NCBI RefSeq assembly: GCF_001613505.1
Contig: NZ_BDCM01000007.1
Span: 310,001 to 374,000 of the forward strand
From: Nocardia mikamii NBRC 108933
GTDB taxonomy: Bacteria; Actinomycetota; Actinomycetes; Mycobacteriales; Mycobacteriaceae
DNA length: 64,000 bases
Direction: 5' to 3'
The notes under the pieces are model-generated. The model searched no databases. It saw only the letters and a program-made list of their open reading frames with translations, and was not told the origin of the DNA. This document shows, piece by piece, positions 16,872-25,573 of this stretch (position 1 is the first letter of the stretch; each line of letters starts with the position of its first letter). The position numbers were made by a program, and so were the translations under genes.

Positions 16872-18059
16872 TCAGCTCAGGGGTGCGGCGGACCGGGCGT
16901 TGGCGGCGAGTTCGGCGCGCATCTTCATGACCTGCGCGGTGCGTCCGCCACCGACCACGGCGGTCAGAACCCCGCCGTCGAAGTAGTGCGCCAGGAATTT
17001 GCGGCCGTCGTCTTCGATCACCCGGATCTCGTCGGCGCCCGCGGGAGTGCCGAGCACCTGGATCTTCAGGTCGTACTGGTCACTCCACACGTACGGCACC
17101 CGGGCGGCCGCGGGGACGTCACCGCCGAGCAGGGCCGTGGTCACGAGCCTGGCCTGTTCACCGGCGTTGGTCCAGTGCTCCACACGCTTGTGCCGGCCGT
17201 TGTCGTGGCGCCAGGCCGCGACATCGCCGACCGCCCACACACCCTCGACCGAGGTGCGGCCCACCTCGTCGGCGAGGACACCCCCGCCCGCCTGCGGTTC
17301 CGCCAGCGGGATACCGGATCCGGCCAGCCACTCCGTGATCGGTGCGGAGCCGACGCCGATGACGACCAGATCGGCGGCGACCGTACTGCCGTCGGTGAGC
17401 GTGGCCCCGGTGACCGCACCGTCTTCGACCCGCAGCGAGCTCAGTCCGATTCCGCAGCGCAGGTCCACGCCCTCGTCGCGATGCATCCGACCGACCAGGC
17501 GGCCGACCGTCTCACCCAGCGCGGCAGCGAGCGGGGTCGGCTGCGGTTCCACCAGCACGACGTCGACGCCCCGGGAACGGAAGCTCGCCGCCAGCTCGCA
17601 GCCGATGAAGCCCGCACCGACCACCAGCGCCCGCCGTGCGGTGGCCAGGCCGTCGCGCAGGGCCGCCGCGTCCTCGTGGCGTCGCAGGACATGGACACCG
17701 GCGGCATCCGGCAAACCGGGAATTCGCTTGGGCCGCAGGCCTGTTGCGATGATCAGCTGTCCGTACTCGAGGACGGAACCGTCGTCGAAGGTCACGGTGC
17801 GTGCCGCGGTGTCGACTCCGGTCGCGGCCAGTCCCAGTCGCAGCTCGATGTTCTTCTCGGCGAAGAATTCGGCCGGGCGCAGCGTCGTATCCTCGGTCTC
17901 GCCGCGTACGAACTGCTTGGACAGCGGCGGCCGATCGTAGGGCAGTCGCTGTTCGTCACCGACGAGGATCAGTCCGCCCTCGTATCCGGCGCGGCGCAAT
18001 TCCTCCGCGGTGCGCAGGCCCGCCAGACCGGCGCCGACGATCACGATCGGGGCTGTCAT
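16872..18059 (-). CDS. FAD-dependent ferredoxin/rubredoxin reductase (BphA4-like), KstR-type operator upstream
   Basis: This protein of about 395 residues transfers electrons from NAD(P)H to a small iron-sulfur protein or rubredoxin. It has an N-terminal FAD Rossmann motif (IVIVGAGLAGLRTAEEL, residues about 5-20), the YDRPPLSK block of the oxygenase-coupled reductases, a second NAD(P) Rossmann motif (VVGAGFIGCELAA), and the second FAD block WAVGDVAAW. The ATG at 18059 has a perfect AGGAGG five bases upstream. A KstR-type operator lies about 62 bp upstream, so a role as redox partner for a steroid monooxygenase, such as a CYP125-type P450, is a reasonable inference. The partner ferredoxin is not adjacent. 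Confidence 0.87.
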   Translation of the reverse strand: MTAPIVIVGAGLAGLRTAEELRRAGYEGGLILVGDEQRLPYDRPPLSKQFVRGETEDTTLRPAEFFAEKNIELRLGLAATGVDTAARTVTFDDGSVLEYGQLIIATGLRPKRIPGLPDAAGVHVLRRHEDAAALRDGLATARRALVVGAGFIGCELAASFRSRGVDVVLVEPQPTPLAAALGETVGRLVGRMHRDEGVDLRCGIGLSSLRVEDGAVTGATLTDGSTVAADLVVIGVGSAPITEWLAGSGIPLAEPQAGGGVLADEVGRTSVEGVWAVGDVAAWRHDNGRHKRVEHWTNAGEQARLVTTALLGGDVPAAARVPYVWSDQYDLKIQVLGTPAGADEIRVIEDDGRKFLAHYFDGGVLTAVVGGGRTAQVMKMRAELAANARSAAPLS

Positions 18060-18120
18060 CGCCGCCCTCCTGGTTCGGTTCCCACTGCCTGCACGTATTG
18101 CTGCACCAATCCACCATAAA

Positions 18121-18136
18121 CTAGAACACGTTCTAG
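18121..18136. promoter_or_regulatory. KstR-type operator in front of the FAD reductase
   Basis: CTAGAACACGTTCTAG is symmetrical except at the two central bases and contains the same 14-mer as the site before kshB. It fits TNNAACNNGTTNNA. It sits 62 bp before the reductase start and 122 bp before the divergent SPW gene, so it could affect either promoter, more likely the nearer one. Confidence 0.85.
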
Positions 18137-18258
18137 ATTGTCGTGACGGGCGCCATATCCGACACGAATGCAGGAAATTTCCGGTCGAAGTATTGATCGG
18201 GCGGTCAATCAGAGCTATACCGAGATCAGAACGCAATTCCGCCCCCGAGGAGGCCCCC

Positions 18259-18606
18259 ATGCTCACCGAAAACCGCACCCTGAGTTTCGTGGCCGTGGCC
18301 CTGGGCGCCTACACCGCCCTGTCCCCCATCTGGACCGACCACAGCAACCGCGCCATGTGGACCCTGATCGTGCTCGGCGTGCTGATCGCCCTGACCGGCA
18401 TGATCCAGTTCACCCGTCCGGGAATCGCCGGAACCGATTACGCCATGGGCCTGTTCGGCGTCCTGCTGTTCATCTCGCCATGGGTGATGAACTACAGCGG
18501 CTACAGCGCGGCGTCGTGGACGGCGTGGATCGTCGGCGTGCTGACCGTCGTGGTGGCCCTCGCCGCCCTTCCGCAGGTATCGGCGCGGATGCATACTGCT
18601 CACTGA
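18259..18606 (+). CDS. SPW-repeat membrane protein
   Basis: This small integral membrane protein of 115 residues has four hydrophobic helices arranged as two similar halves. Each half contains an SPW-type motif (LSPIW near residue 23, ISPWVM near 75), the hallmark of the SPW family. The function of the family is not known. The ATG at 18259 has a GAGGAGG site. The stop codon overlaps the start of the following TetR gene (TGATG), so the two are translationally coupled and the regulator may control this gene. Confidence 0.85.
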   Translation: MLTENRTLSFVAVALGAYTALSPIWTDHSNRAMWTLIVLGVLIALTGMIQFTRPGIAGTDYAMGLFGVLLFISPWVMNYSGYSAASWTAWIVGVLTVVVALAALPQVSARMHTAH

Positions 18607-19235
18607 TGCAGATGCCCACCCCCCATCGAGCGGGGCGTCGCCGCAGCCGGAAGGTCGACGGCGACGCCCGTGCTCTGATTCTGGATGCCGCCGAAAGCCT
18701 GTTCGCGGCACACGGATTCGACGCGACCGCGACGGCTGCGATAGCCGCCGCGGCCGGCGTTCCGAAGGGACTGGTCTTCTACTACTTCCCCACCAAGGAC
18801 TCGATCCTCTCGGCGCTGATGGCCGAGCGGGTTCCCGCACATCCGATCGACGACATCGCCACGGTGGTCAGGCCCGGCGATCCGGCGACCAGCCTGGTGA
18901 ACCTCGACGCGGCGCTGAATCTGCGCGACCACCACTCCTCGGTGCTGCGCGTGATCATGTGGCGCGAGGCCGATACACATCCGGATGTACGCAAACAGGT
19001 GCGCCGCATGCGCGATCAACTCCTCGACGTCACCGCCCGGGTACTGCAGGCGAGCGCGCCCGGGCAGGTCCAACCCGGGACCCTGCGCGCCTGCGCGGCC
19101 GCATGGGTGTCGGCCATGCTCACGATCGCGAGCACCGACCGGTTGCACGCACTCGACGGATTGACACTCGCCGGCGCCGAGGAGATCACGAATCTCTCCC
19201 GGGTCGTCGCGGCCGGTATGAGCAGCCTGGGCTGA
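18606..19235 (+). CDS. TetR family regulator coupled to the SPW gene
   Basis: This regulator of about 209 residues has a classic TetR helix-turn-helix (residues about 18-64: ILDAAESLFAAHGFDATATA, then VPKGLVFYYFPTKDSIL). The C-terminal ligand domain is not assignable. The ATG at 18606 overlaps the SPW stop codon, which defines a two-gene operon. Self-control of this operon is likely but no operator was identified. Confidence 0.88.
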   Translation: MQMPTPHRAGRRRSRKVDGDARALILDAAESLFAAHGFDATATAAIAAAAGVPKGLVFYYFPTKDSILSALMAERVPAHPIDDIATVVRPGDPATSLVNLDAALNLRDHHSSVLRVIMWREADTHPDVRKQVRRMRDQLLDVTARVLQASAPGQVQPGTLRACAAAWVSAMLTIASTDRLHALDGLTLAGAEEITNLSRVVAAGMSSLG

Positions 19236-19250
19236 GTCGGCGTCGCCCGT

Positions 19251-19895
19251 TCAGCGAGCCGGCAGCAGGCCGTCGACCAGCGCGCGCAATCCCTGTTCGT
19301 AGGTATCGGCCGCGGTGAGCGCACTCCATCGCCCGGCCACGGCCGCCAAGCGCGGAAGCTCCTCGGCATCGATATCTGCGAAGACGCGCTCCCGGAACAC
19401 GGGCCGGTCGTCGTCGCGACGCCGGCGAGCCGCGGCGCGAATCAGAATTTCGCCGGCCGTGTAGTACCAGACGGCCCGGTAGGCGTGCACCGCGCGATCG
19501 GCATCCAGCCCGGCGTCCATCGACGCGTCCAGAATCGCCTCGGGGTACCAGAGCGCGGCCGGTGAGAGCAGGTCGTCGGCAGTCAGCACCTCGGTGATCC
19601 ACGGAACCGGGGCCAGGACGTCGTGCATCGCGCGGGCCGCGACGATCAGACGCTCCCGCGGGTCCTCCGGCAGTTGTGGACGCACCGCACCCGTGGCCAC
19701 CTCGTCGAGCAGGAGCAGCAGCAGCGCGTCCTTGTCCGGTACGTGGTGATAGAGCGCCATCGGCGTCGCGCCGAGTTCGGTGGCCAGGCGCCGCATGGTC
19801 AACGCCTGCACGCCGTGGGTTTCGATCAGCTCGCGGGCGGCGGCCACGATCTGCGCGCGGGACAGCCGCGGCGGACGTCCGGTTCGGGTGCTCAC
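19251..19895 (-). CDS. TetR family regulator divergent from an MFS exporter
   Basis: This regulator of about 214 residues has an N-terminal helix-turn-helix (LSRAQIVAAARELIETHG, then MALYHHVPDKDALLLL) and a C-terminal part like the TetR class C-terminal domain that binds small hydrophobic drugs. A GTG at 19895 gives a natural N-terminus (STRTGRPPRLS); another GTG at 19931 is possible. It faces the MFS exporter gene with only about 58 bp between them, and that gap ends in a near-perfect 22-bp palindrome. This is the standard layout for a TetR that represses a drug exporter until a substrate binds. Confidence 0.88.
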   Translation of the reverse strand: MSTRTGRPPRLSRAQIVAAARELIETHGVQALTMRRLATELGATPMALYHHVPDKDALLLLLLDEVATGAVRPQLPEDPRERLIVAARAMHDVLAPVPWITEVLTADDLLSPAALWYPEAILDASMDAGLDADRAVHAYRAVWYYTAGEILIRAAARRRRDDDRPVFRERVFADIDAEELPRLAAVAGRWSALTAADTYEQGLRALVDGLLPAR

Positions 19896-19943
19896 CCGGC
19901 CATCTTGACACGAGGTCTCGACAACGAGCACTACGGTCGGTTA

Positions 19944-19965
19944 CTTTTTATACATGTATAGAAAG
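19944..19965. promoter_or_regulatory. 22-bp palindrome covering the MFS start codon (putative TetR operator)
   Basis: The core TATACATGTATA is a perfect 12-bp palindrome and the symmetry extends to 22 bp (CTTTT...AAAAG type arms) with a single mismatched pair. The ATG of the MFS gene lies in its centre. It is AT-rich within a very GC-rich neighbourhood and sits between the divergent TetR and MFS genes, so it is the obvious repressor site. Confidence 0.75.
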
Positions 19966-21387
19966 TATTCGCCCGGACTCGCGCTGGCCGCGATCACAGT
20001 GGCGCAGTTGATGATTGCGCTGGACATGGCGGTGGTGAACGTGGCGCTGCCCGCCGTTCGCCGCGAGCTGGGCTTCGCGCCGATCGATCTGTCGTGGGTG
20101 GTGCACGTCTACGCCCTGACCTTCGGCGGATTCCTCCTTCTGGGCGGGCGGGCCGGCGATCTGTTCGGCCGCCGGCGACTGTTCGCGCTCGGGCTGTGCG
20201 GATTCGCCCTCGCCTCGCTGGCCGGTGGGCTGGCCCAGCAACCGTGGCAACTGATCGCCGCACGTGCTGTGCAAGGTGTGGCGGCCGCGACCGTCGCACC
20301 GGCCACCCTCGCGATGCTGACCGTCCTGTTCCCGCACGGCCCGGCGCGGGTAAGGGCCTTCGGACTGTGGAGTGCGGCGAACGGCGCCGGTGGCGCGCTG
20401 GGCGTACTGCTGGGCGGCATCCTCACCGAGTACGCCGGATGGCGGTGGGTGATGCTCGTCAATCTGCCGATCGCCGCGATAGTGCTGGGACTCGCCTTCT
20501 TCGGCATCCCCGCCGACCGCCGCGACGCGACGCGGCCGCCGCTCGACATCGCCGGAGCGCTCACCGCCACCGGCGGCGCCGGATTGCTCGTTCTCGCCGT
20601 CGTCCGTACCGATCGCTACGGGTGGTTCTCACCCGCGACCGTGGGAACGGTCGTGGCCGCACTGCTGCTCCTGGCGGGCTTCGTATGGTTCGAACGGCGG
20701 GCCTCGGTCCCGCTGATACGGCTGTCGCTGCTGCGCAACCGGTGGGTCGCCGGGGCGGATCTGTTCGTCGCTCTGGCCGCGGCGGGACAGTTCTCGGCCT
20801 TCTACTTCGTCTCGCTCTATTTGCAGCAGTCGCTCGGAATGTCCGCGGCGGCAACGGGTCTGGCCTTCGTTCCGTTCTCCGCCGGGGTCGTCGCCGGGAC
20901 CGTGGTCGCGACTCGGCTCGGCCACCGGCGTTCACCGCGCACCCTGCTGATCTCCGGCTCACTGCTCGCCGCCGCCGGCCTCGGATGGTTCGCACTGCTG
21001 GATGCCGGTGGCGACTTCGCCACCGCGGTACTGGGTCCCTCGCTCGTCACCAGTATCGGATTCGGCCTGTGCCTGGCCCCGCTCGCGGCCGCCGCCACCA
21101 CCGGCGTCGCCCCCGCGGAAGCCGGCATGGCGTCCGGCCTGATGAACAGTGCCCGCCAGATCGGCGGCGCGATGGGATTGGCCGCCCTGGCCTCGGTCGC
21201 CGCACAACGCACCGGATCGGTGGAGACACCCGAGGCCGTCACCGCGGGATATGCCACCGGGCTGGCGATCGGCGCGGTCCTGCTCCTCGGTGCCGCGGTC
21301 GTCGCGGCGGCGATCATGCCGCGCCGGACCGCCGGCCGATCCACCTCCGCACCCCTGCCCGCCCCGGCTCCGGTCGTGGCCGAATGA
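19954..21387 (+). CDS. MFS drug exporter (DHA2 / EmrB-QacA type)
   Basis: This is a 477-residue proton-driven multidrug exporter of the cytoplasmic membrane. It has about 14 hydrophobic helices, the DHA2 N-terminal signature (ALDMAVVNVALP), motif A between helices 2 and 3 (GGRAGDLFGRRR), and motif C-like glycine-rich helix 5 (GGALGVLLGGILTEYAGWRW). The ATG sits inside a palindrome and no ribosome site lies ahead of it, so the message may be leaderless. The cupin gene follows after 11 bp and is probably co-transcribed. The substrate is unknown. Confidence 0.92.
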   Translation: MYRKYSPGLALAAITVAQLMIALDMAVVNVALPAVRRELGFAPIDLSWVVHVYALTFGGFLLLGGRAGDLFGRRRLFALGLCGFALASLAGGLAQQPWQLIAARAVQGVAAATVAPATLAMLTVLFPHGPARVRAFGLWSAANGAGGALGVLLGGILTEYAGWRWVMLVNLPIAAIVLGLAFFGIPADRRDATRPPLDIAGALTATGGAGLLVLAVVRTDRYGWFSPATVGTVVAALLLLAGFVWFERRASVPLIRLSLLRNRWVAGADLFVALAAAGQFSAFYFVSLYLQQSLGMSAAATGLAFVPFSAGVVAGTVVATRLGHRRSPRTLLISGSLLAAAGLGWFALLDAGGDFATAVLGPSLVTSIGFGLCLAPLAAAATTGVAPAEAGMASGLMNSARQIGGAMGLAALASVAAQRTGSVETPEAVTAGYATGLAIGAVLLLGAAVVAAAIMPRRTAGRSTSAPLPAPAPVVAE

Positions 21388-21398
21388 AAGGAAACACC

Positions 21399-21779
21399 AT
21401 GTCACTCGCACCTGTCGACCTGTTCGCACGCGGCATCCGAATGCTGCCCGACGGCCGGGTTTTCGATGAACAACGCCGCATGTCCGGAGATGTGGACGGA
21501 TGGACCCTGGCCGCCTTCCGGGTGGCCACCGACGCCGACGTCCACGGTGATCACTGGGAAATGCATCCGAGCGGAGAGGAACTGGTGGCGGTGCTCTCGG
21601 GCGGGATACGAATATATCTGCGCGAGACCGGCGACCCGGCGGCATCGGTATCCCTGCGCGCCGGACAGGCGTTCATCGTGCCGCGCGGGCGCTGGCATCG
21701 AATCGAAGTGGACGAGCCGAGCGAACTGATGTCGCTCACCCTGCGCCGCGGCACCGAACTCGAGAAACGGGCGGATTGA
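21399..21779 (+). CDS. Small cupin-domain protein
   Basis: This single-domain beta-barrel protein of 126 residues has cupin motif 1 (GDHWEMHPSGEELVAVLSGG) and motif 2 (GQAFIVPRGRWHRIEV). The metal ligands look like His, Glu and His. Such proteins bind or convert small molecules or act as sensors. It follows the MFS exporter after 11 bp with an AAAGGA site before the ATG, so it likely belongs to the same drug-induced operon. No specific substrate can be read from the sequence. Confidence 0.85.
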   Translation: MSLAPVDLFARGIRMLPDGRVFDEQRRMSGDVDGWTLAAFRVATDADVHGDHWEMHPSGEELVAVLSGGIRIYLRETGDPAASVSLRAGQAFIVPRGRWHRIEVDEPSELMSLTLRRGTELEKRAD

Positions 21780-21859
21780 GCTGCGGCGCAACGGTGGCGG
21801 GAGCCCTCGCACACCCCGCGAACTCGCACCCGGAAAGGCGAGCGATAAGAATGGGGTGT

Positions 21860-24106
21860 ATGACGGATCCCGCCAATGCCCGTTTCGGAGAACCCCATAC
21901 TGCACGAGAGGGGCACCGACTGACCCGCTCCGAGGAGGAGCCGGGTCAGCAGGCGGGCAGCGGCGGACCCGCGCACGGCGGCGCCGAGAAGTTCGGACTG
22001 CGCTGGGACAGTGCCGAATTCGAAGACTCCGGATCGGGCGAGAGCGTTTTCGGCCCGCCCCCCGGCGCCTCGCCCACCGATGTTCCGTCCTATTCACCCG
22101 ACTACCTCAGCGGCAGCGCGGTTCCGACGCCTCCTGCCGCACCGCCGCTGCCGGTTCGCGACACGTCGGCCCGCACGGCCATCCCGCCGCTGCCCACCCG
22201 AGAACCCGCGCAGCGCAGCATGTTCGCCTCGCCGTTCGATGCGGACTACGAACAGGGTGCGGGACCGCACGGCCGTCCCACGCCGGCCGGTGACGAATCC
22301 GCTCCCACCTCCAGTTTCGCGGTGCGCGCAGCGGAGATGCCTCCCGTGGATCCGAGATCGGGAGCCCTGGGATCGGCCACGGCTCCCACCGAGATCGAGA
22401 CGCCGGAAAAGGCAAGCTGGGCAGACCAACTCGACGCCGGATCTCAGGATCCGGAGGACACGGTCCGCCGCATCGCGGAGAGCCTGGGCATCGACCCCGG
22501 GCGGCAGAGTCGCTCCCGTAGCGCCGAGACCCAGCCCGCCGAGTCGTCTGCTGCCGAGACGTCACCCGCCGATGCGTCTCCTGCCGAGGCTGCGTCTGCT
22601 GGGACCTCTCCCGCCGAGCCGGCGGAGCCGCGTCGGGCCGATTCGGCCGATTCGGTTGCCTCGTCCACCAGATCCGTCACCCCGCCGAAACTGCCGACGC
22701 GACTCCCCACTCCCGCCCACGGCATCGCCCGGTCCGAAACCGCGGATGCCGGAACGGAATCCGCTGCGGCATCGGCGAGCACGGATACCCGCCCGGAAGC
22801 CACCCGCCGCCCCATCCCCCGGGCGGCCCGGCGGGCACGCGACAACGAGCAGCCCGCCGCGAGTACCCCCGCGTCGCGGCTGTCCGGTGAGATCCCCGCA
22901 ACCACGGCAGCCGAGCCCGCGGGCGAGGGGCAGCACGGCACCGCACGCCCCGCGAGCACGGAGTCGCGGGCCACCACAGCCACGCCGGCCGACGAAGCTG
23001 GGACCCGCCGCACCACGGCGAGCGATGACGAATCGGCGACCGCACGCGCGACGTCACCGGGCGGCGAGGCCGATCCCGCGCCGGCGCCGTTCGCAACGAC
23101 ACCGCCGGCCGGACAGCCGGGCGACGACGCCCGTCGGCCCACCACCGCTACGGAATCGGCGACCGACGGCGACCACACCCCACACAGCACGCGCGCCGCA
23201 TCGGTCGCCGACAGCGCGCGAATCGCCGCCGAACACACTGTCGCCGAAGCGAATCCGACGACGGACACCACCACTGCGGAGGACGAGAAGTCGCGCCCCG
23301 CGGCTCGGCTTCCGCATCGGCATTCGAACGAGCAGCCCCGGTCCGACCACGCCGAAACAACCGGCCCGGCCCATTCCGGCCCGGCAGACGGTACGGACCC
23401 AGCCGACTCAGCAGACCCGCAATCCTGGCAGAACACCGACACGCTGCCGGCCCTTCGCAGCCGAGTGGAGAGCGCCGACGCCACCGCGCGCCCGTTCCCC
23501 ACCCGCAACGGGGCGACGGTGGGACTGCGCTCCGCCCCGAGCGCCCTCCTCGAACAGTCCGATACCGACATCCTCCGACGACGCGCAGCGGAAGCTCCTG
23601 CGGCGGAATACGTTCCGACCAGCCGGCACCGGTCGCCTGCAGAGGAAACCAGAGCCGACGACCATCCGGCGACGGGGTCGGCGGAAGCAGTTGCCACATC
23701 ACACGATTCGGCGATCGACGCCGCTCGCGCCGAACAGGCAGCGGGTACCGGTGGCCGCCGAAACCGCCGCGCCACCAGTGATGATCACTCCGGCGACACA
23801 CCGATCGACATCGCGTCCCGCACCGGCGTGCCCTCGACCTCCCGGCGCGCGGCCCGCCGCCGAGCCGAAACCACCGGCGAACCCCCGGCCATCGACGTCG
23901 GCCTGGTGATGCAGTTACTGCTGGCCAGCCACACCCTGGAGAATGTGGCTCGCAACGCCGAGGCCGGCGACGTCGATCTCAACGGGCTCATCACCGCGGC
24001 CCACCGAACCCGCACCGCCGCAGTGGAACTCGTCACCACATGGTTCGGCGGCGCCGACCAGATGCGCGAATTCGCCGAAGCCCTCCTGGCCGCCACCGAG
24101 AACTGA
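21860..24106 (+). CDS. Long disordered Ala/Thr/Pro/Glu-rich protein with a conserved C-terminal helical domain
   Basis: This protein of about 748 residues is mostly low complexity. It is rich in Ala, Thr, Ser, Pro and charged residues, with loose repeats such as SPAE and SPAD around residues 220-260 and many RRxxR patches. Only the last 70 residues or so, from IDVGLVMQLLLASHTLENVA to the end, look folded and hydrophobic, with predicted helices. No signal peptide or membrane helix is present. I do not recognise the family. Two starts nine bases apart (21851 and 21860) are possible. A disordered arm with a helical tip suggests a scaffold or nucleoid- or septum-related role, but that is speculation. 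A terminator shared with tuf follows. Confidence 0.75.
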   Translation: MTDPANARFGEPHTAREGHRLTRSEEEPGQQAGSGGPAHGGAEKFGLRWDSAEFEDSGSGESVFGPPPGASPTDVPSYSPDYLSGSAVPTPPAAPPLPVRDTSARTAIPPLPTREPAQRSMFASPFDADYEQGAGPHGRPTPAGDESAPTSSFAVRAAEMPPVDPRSGALGSATAPTEIETPEKASWADQLDAGSQDPEDTVRRIAESLGIDPGRQSRSRSAETQPAESSAAETSPADASPAEAASAGTSPAEPAEPRRADSADSVASSTRSVTPPKLPTRLPTPAHGIARSETADAGTESAAASASTDTRPEATRRPIPRAARRARDNEQPAASTPASRLSGEIPATTAAEPAGEGQHGTARPASTESRATTATPADEAGTRRTTASDDESATARATSPGGEADPAPAPFATTPPAGQPGDDARRPTTATESATDGDHTPHSTRAASVADSARIAAEHTVAEANPTTDTTTAEDEKSRPAARLPHRHSNEQPRSDHAETTGPAHSGPADGTDPADSADPQSWQNTDTLPALRSRVESADATARPFPTRNGATVGLRSAPSALLEQSDTDILRRRAAEAPAAEYVPTSRHRSPAEETRADDHPATGSAEAVATSHDSAIDAARAEQAAGTGGRRNRRATSDDHSGDTPIDIASRTGVPSTSRRAARRRAETTGEPPAIDVGLVMQLLLASHTLENVARNAEAGDVDLNGLITAAHRTRTAAVELVTTWFGGADQMREFAEALLAATEN

Positions 24107-24198
24107 GAAATCGGCCGCCTGGCCGCGGGCCCGGCACACCGCGATTCAGGTCGAACCCTGTGCACCTCCACCCGCTGAACTCCCGCCCCGACAACGCG

Positions 24199-24232
24199 AA
24201 AAGGGCCGTCCCCCAAGGGGAACGGCCCTTTT
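24199..24232. terminator. Bidirectional terminator between the disordered-protein gene and tuf
   Basis: Arms AAAAGGGCCGT and ACGGCCCTTTT form an 11-bp stem with an imperfectly paired inner CCCC/GGGG part. Both strands end in a T-run, so it can stop transcription from tuf (minus) and from the plus-strand gene. Confidence 0.9.
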
Positions 24233-24267
24233 CATGCTGTCACATATCGTGACGGCCGATCACAAAG

Positions 24268-25458
24268 TCACTTGATGACCTTGGTGACGCGGCCGGCGCC
24301 GACGGTGCGGCCACCCTCGCGGATCGCGAAGCGCAGGCCCTCTTCCATGGCGACCGGCTGGATCAGCTTGACGCTCATCTCGGTGTTGTCGCCCGGCATG
24401 ACCATCTCGGTGCCCTCGGGGAGGGTCACGACGCCGGTCACGTCGGTGGTGCGGAAGTAGAACTGCGGGCGGTAGTTGTTGAAGAACGGGGTGTGGCGGC
24501 CACCCTCGTCCTTCGACAGGATGTACGCCTGGCCCTCGAACTCGGTGTGCGGGGTGGTGGTGCCCGGCTTGACGACGACCTGACCACGCTCGACGTCGTC
24601 ACGCTTCAGACCACGAACCAGCAGACCGACGTTGTCGCCCGCCTGGCCCTGGTCCAGCAGCTTGCGGAACATCTCGATGCCGGTGATGGTGGTCTTCTGG
24701 GTCTTCTCGCGGATACCCACGATCTCGACCTCTTCGTTGACGTTGATCACGCCACGCTCGACACGACCGGTGACCACGGTGCCACGACCGGTGATGGTGA
24801 AAACATCCTCGATCGGCATCAGGAACGGCTTGTCGGTCTCACGAACCGGGTCCGGGATGGACTCGTCGACAGCGTTCATCAGCTCGACGACCGACTCGAC
24901 CCACTTCTCGTCACCCTCGAGGGCCTTCAGGCCGGAGACGCGGACGACGGGGGCGTCCTCGTCGAACTCCTGGGCGGCCAGCAGCTCGCGGACCTCCATC
25001 TCGACGAGCTCGAGGATTTCCTCGTCGTCGACCATGTCCGACTTGTTCAGCGCGACCAGGATGTAGGGCACGCCGACCTGACGGGCGAGCAGCACGTGCT
25101 CACGGGTCTGCGGCATCGGGCCGTCGGTGGCGGCGACCACGAGGATCGCGCCATCCATCTGGGCCGCACCGGTGATCATGTTCTTGATGTAGTCGGCGTG
25201 GCCGGGGGCGTCGACGTGCGCGTAGTGACGCTTCTCGGTCTGGTACTCGACGTGGGAGATGTTGATCGTGATACCACGAGCCTTCTCCTCCGGAGCCTTG
25301 TCGATCTGGTCGAACGCAAAGCTCTGGTTCAGGTCCGGGTACTTGTCAGCCAGCACCTTGGTGATCGCCGCGGTCAGCGTGGTCTTGCCGTGGTCGACGT
25401 GACCGATGGTGCCGATGTTGACGTGGGGCTTCGTCCGCTCGAACTTCGCCTTCGCCAC
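24268..25458 (-). CDS. tuf: Elongation factor Tu
   Basis: EF-Tu delivers aminoacyl-tRNA to the ribosome as a GTP complex. All 396 residues are present, with P-loop [10 protein letters not shown] (about 19-28), the DAPGHADY switch II form usual in actinobacteria, and NKSDMVDD for guanine recognition, followed by both beta-barrel domains ending in VTKVIK. It is the last gene of the str operon rpsL-rpsG-fusA-tuf on the minus strand, 115 bp after fusA. Codon choice is strongly biased, as expected for a highly expressed gene. Confidence 0.99.
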   Translation of the reverse strand: MAKAKFERTKPHVNIGTIGHVDHGKTTLTAAITKVLADKYPDLNQSFAFDQIDKAPEEKARGITINISHVEYQTEKRHYAHVDAPGHADYIKNMITGAAQMDGAILVVAATDGPMPQTREHVLLARQVGVPYILVALNKSDMVDDEEILELVEMEVRELLAAQEFDEDAPVVRVSGLKALEGDEKWVESVVELMNAVDESIPDPVRETDKPFLMPIEDVFTITGRGTVVTGRVERGVINVNEEVEIVGIREKTQKTTITGIEMFRKLLDQGQAGDNVGLLVRGLKRDDVERGQVVVKPGTTTPHTEFEGQAYILSKDEGGRHTPFFNNYRPQFYFRTTDVTGVVTLPEGTEMVMPGDNTEMSVKLIQPVAMEEGLRFAIREGGRTVGAGRVTKVIK

Positions 25459-25573
25459 TGTTGTCCTCCTGGACTAGTTAGTGCGTGCTTTTGTGCAGCA
25501 GTGCGGTTTGTACTTACAGGGGGTCGTGCGCGACCGAACGGGGCGGATTCTCACAAACCCGCCCCGACTGCGA

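Noticed and set aside
22011..23909. Alternative long plus-strand frame inside the disordered-protein gene
   Set aside because: It is Arg/Pro-rich and out of frame. The chosen frame has GC-rich third positions and ends in a plausible folded domain.
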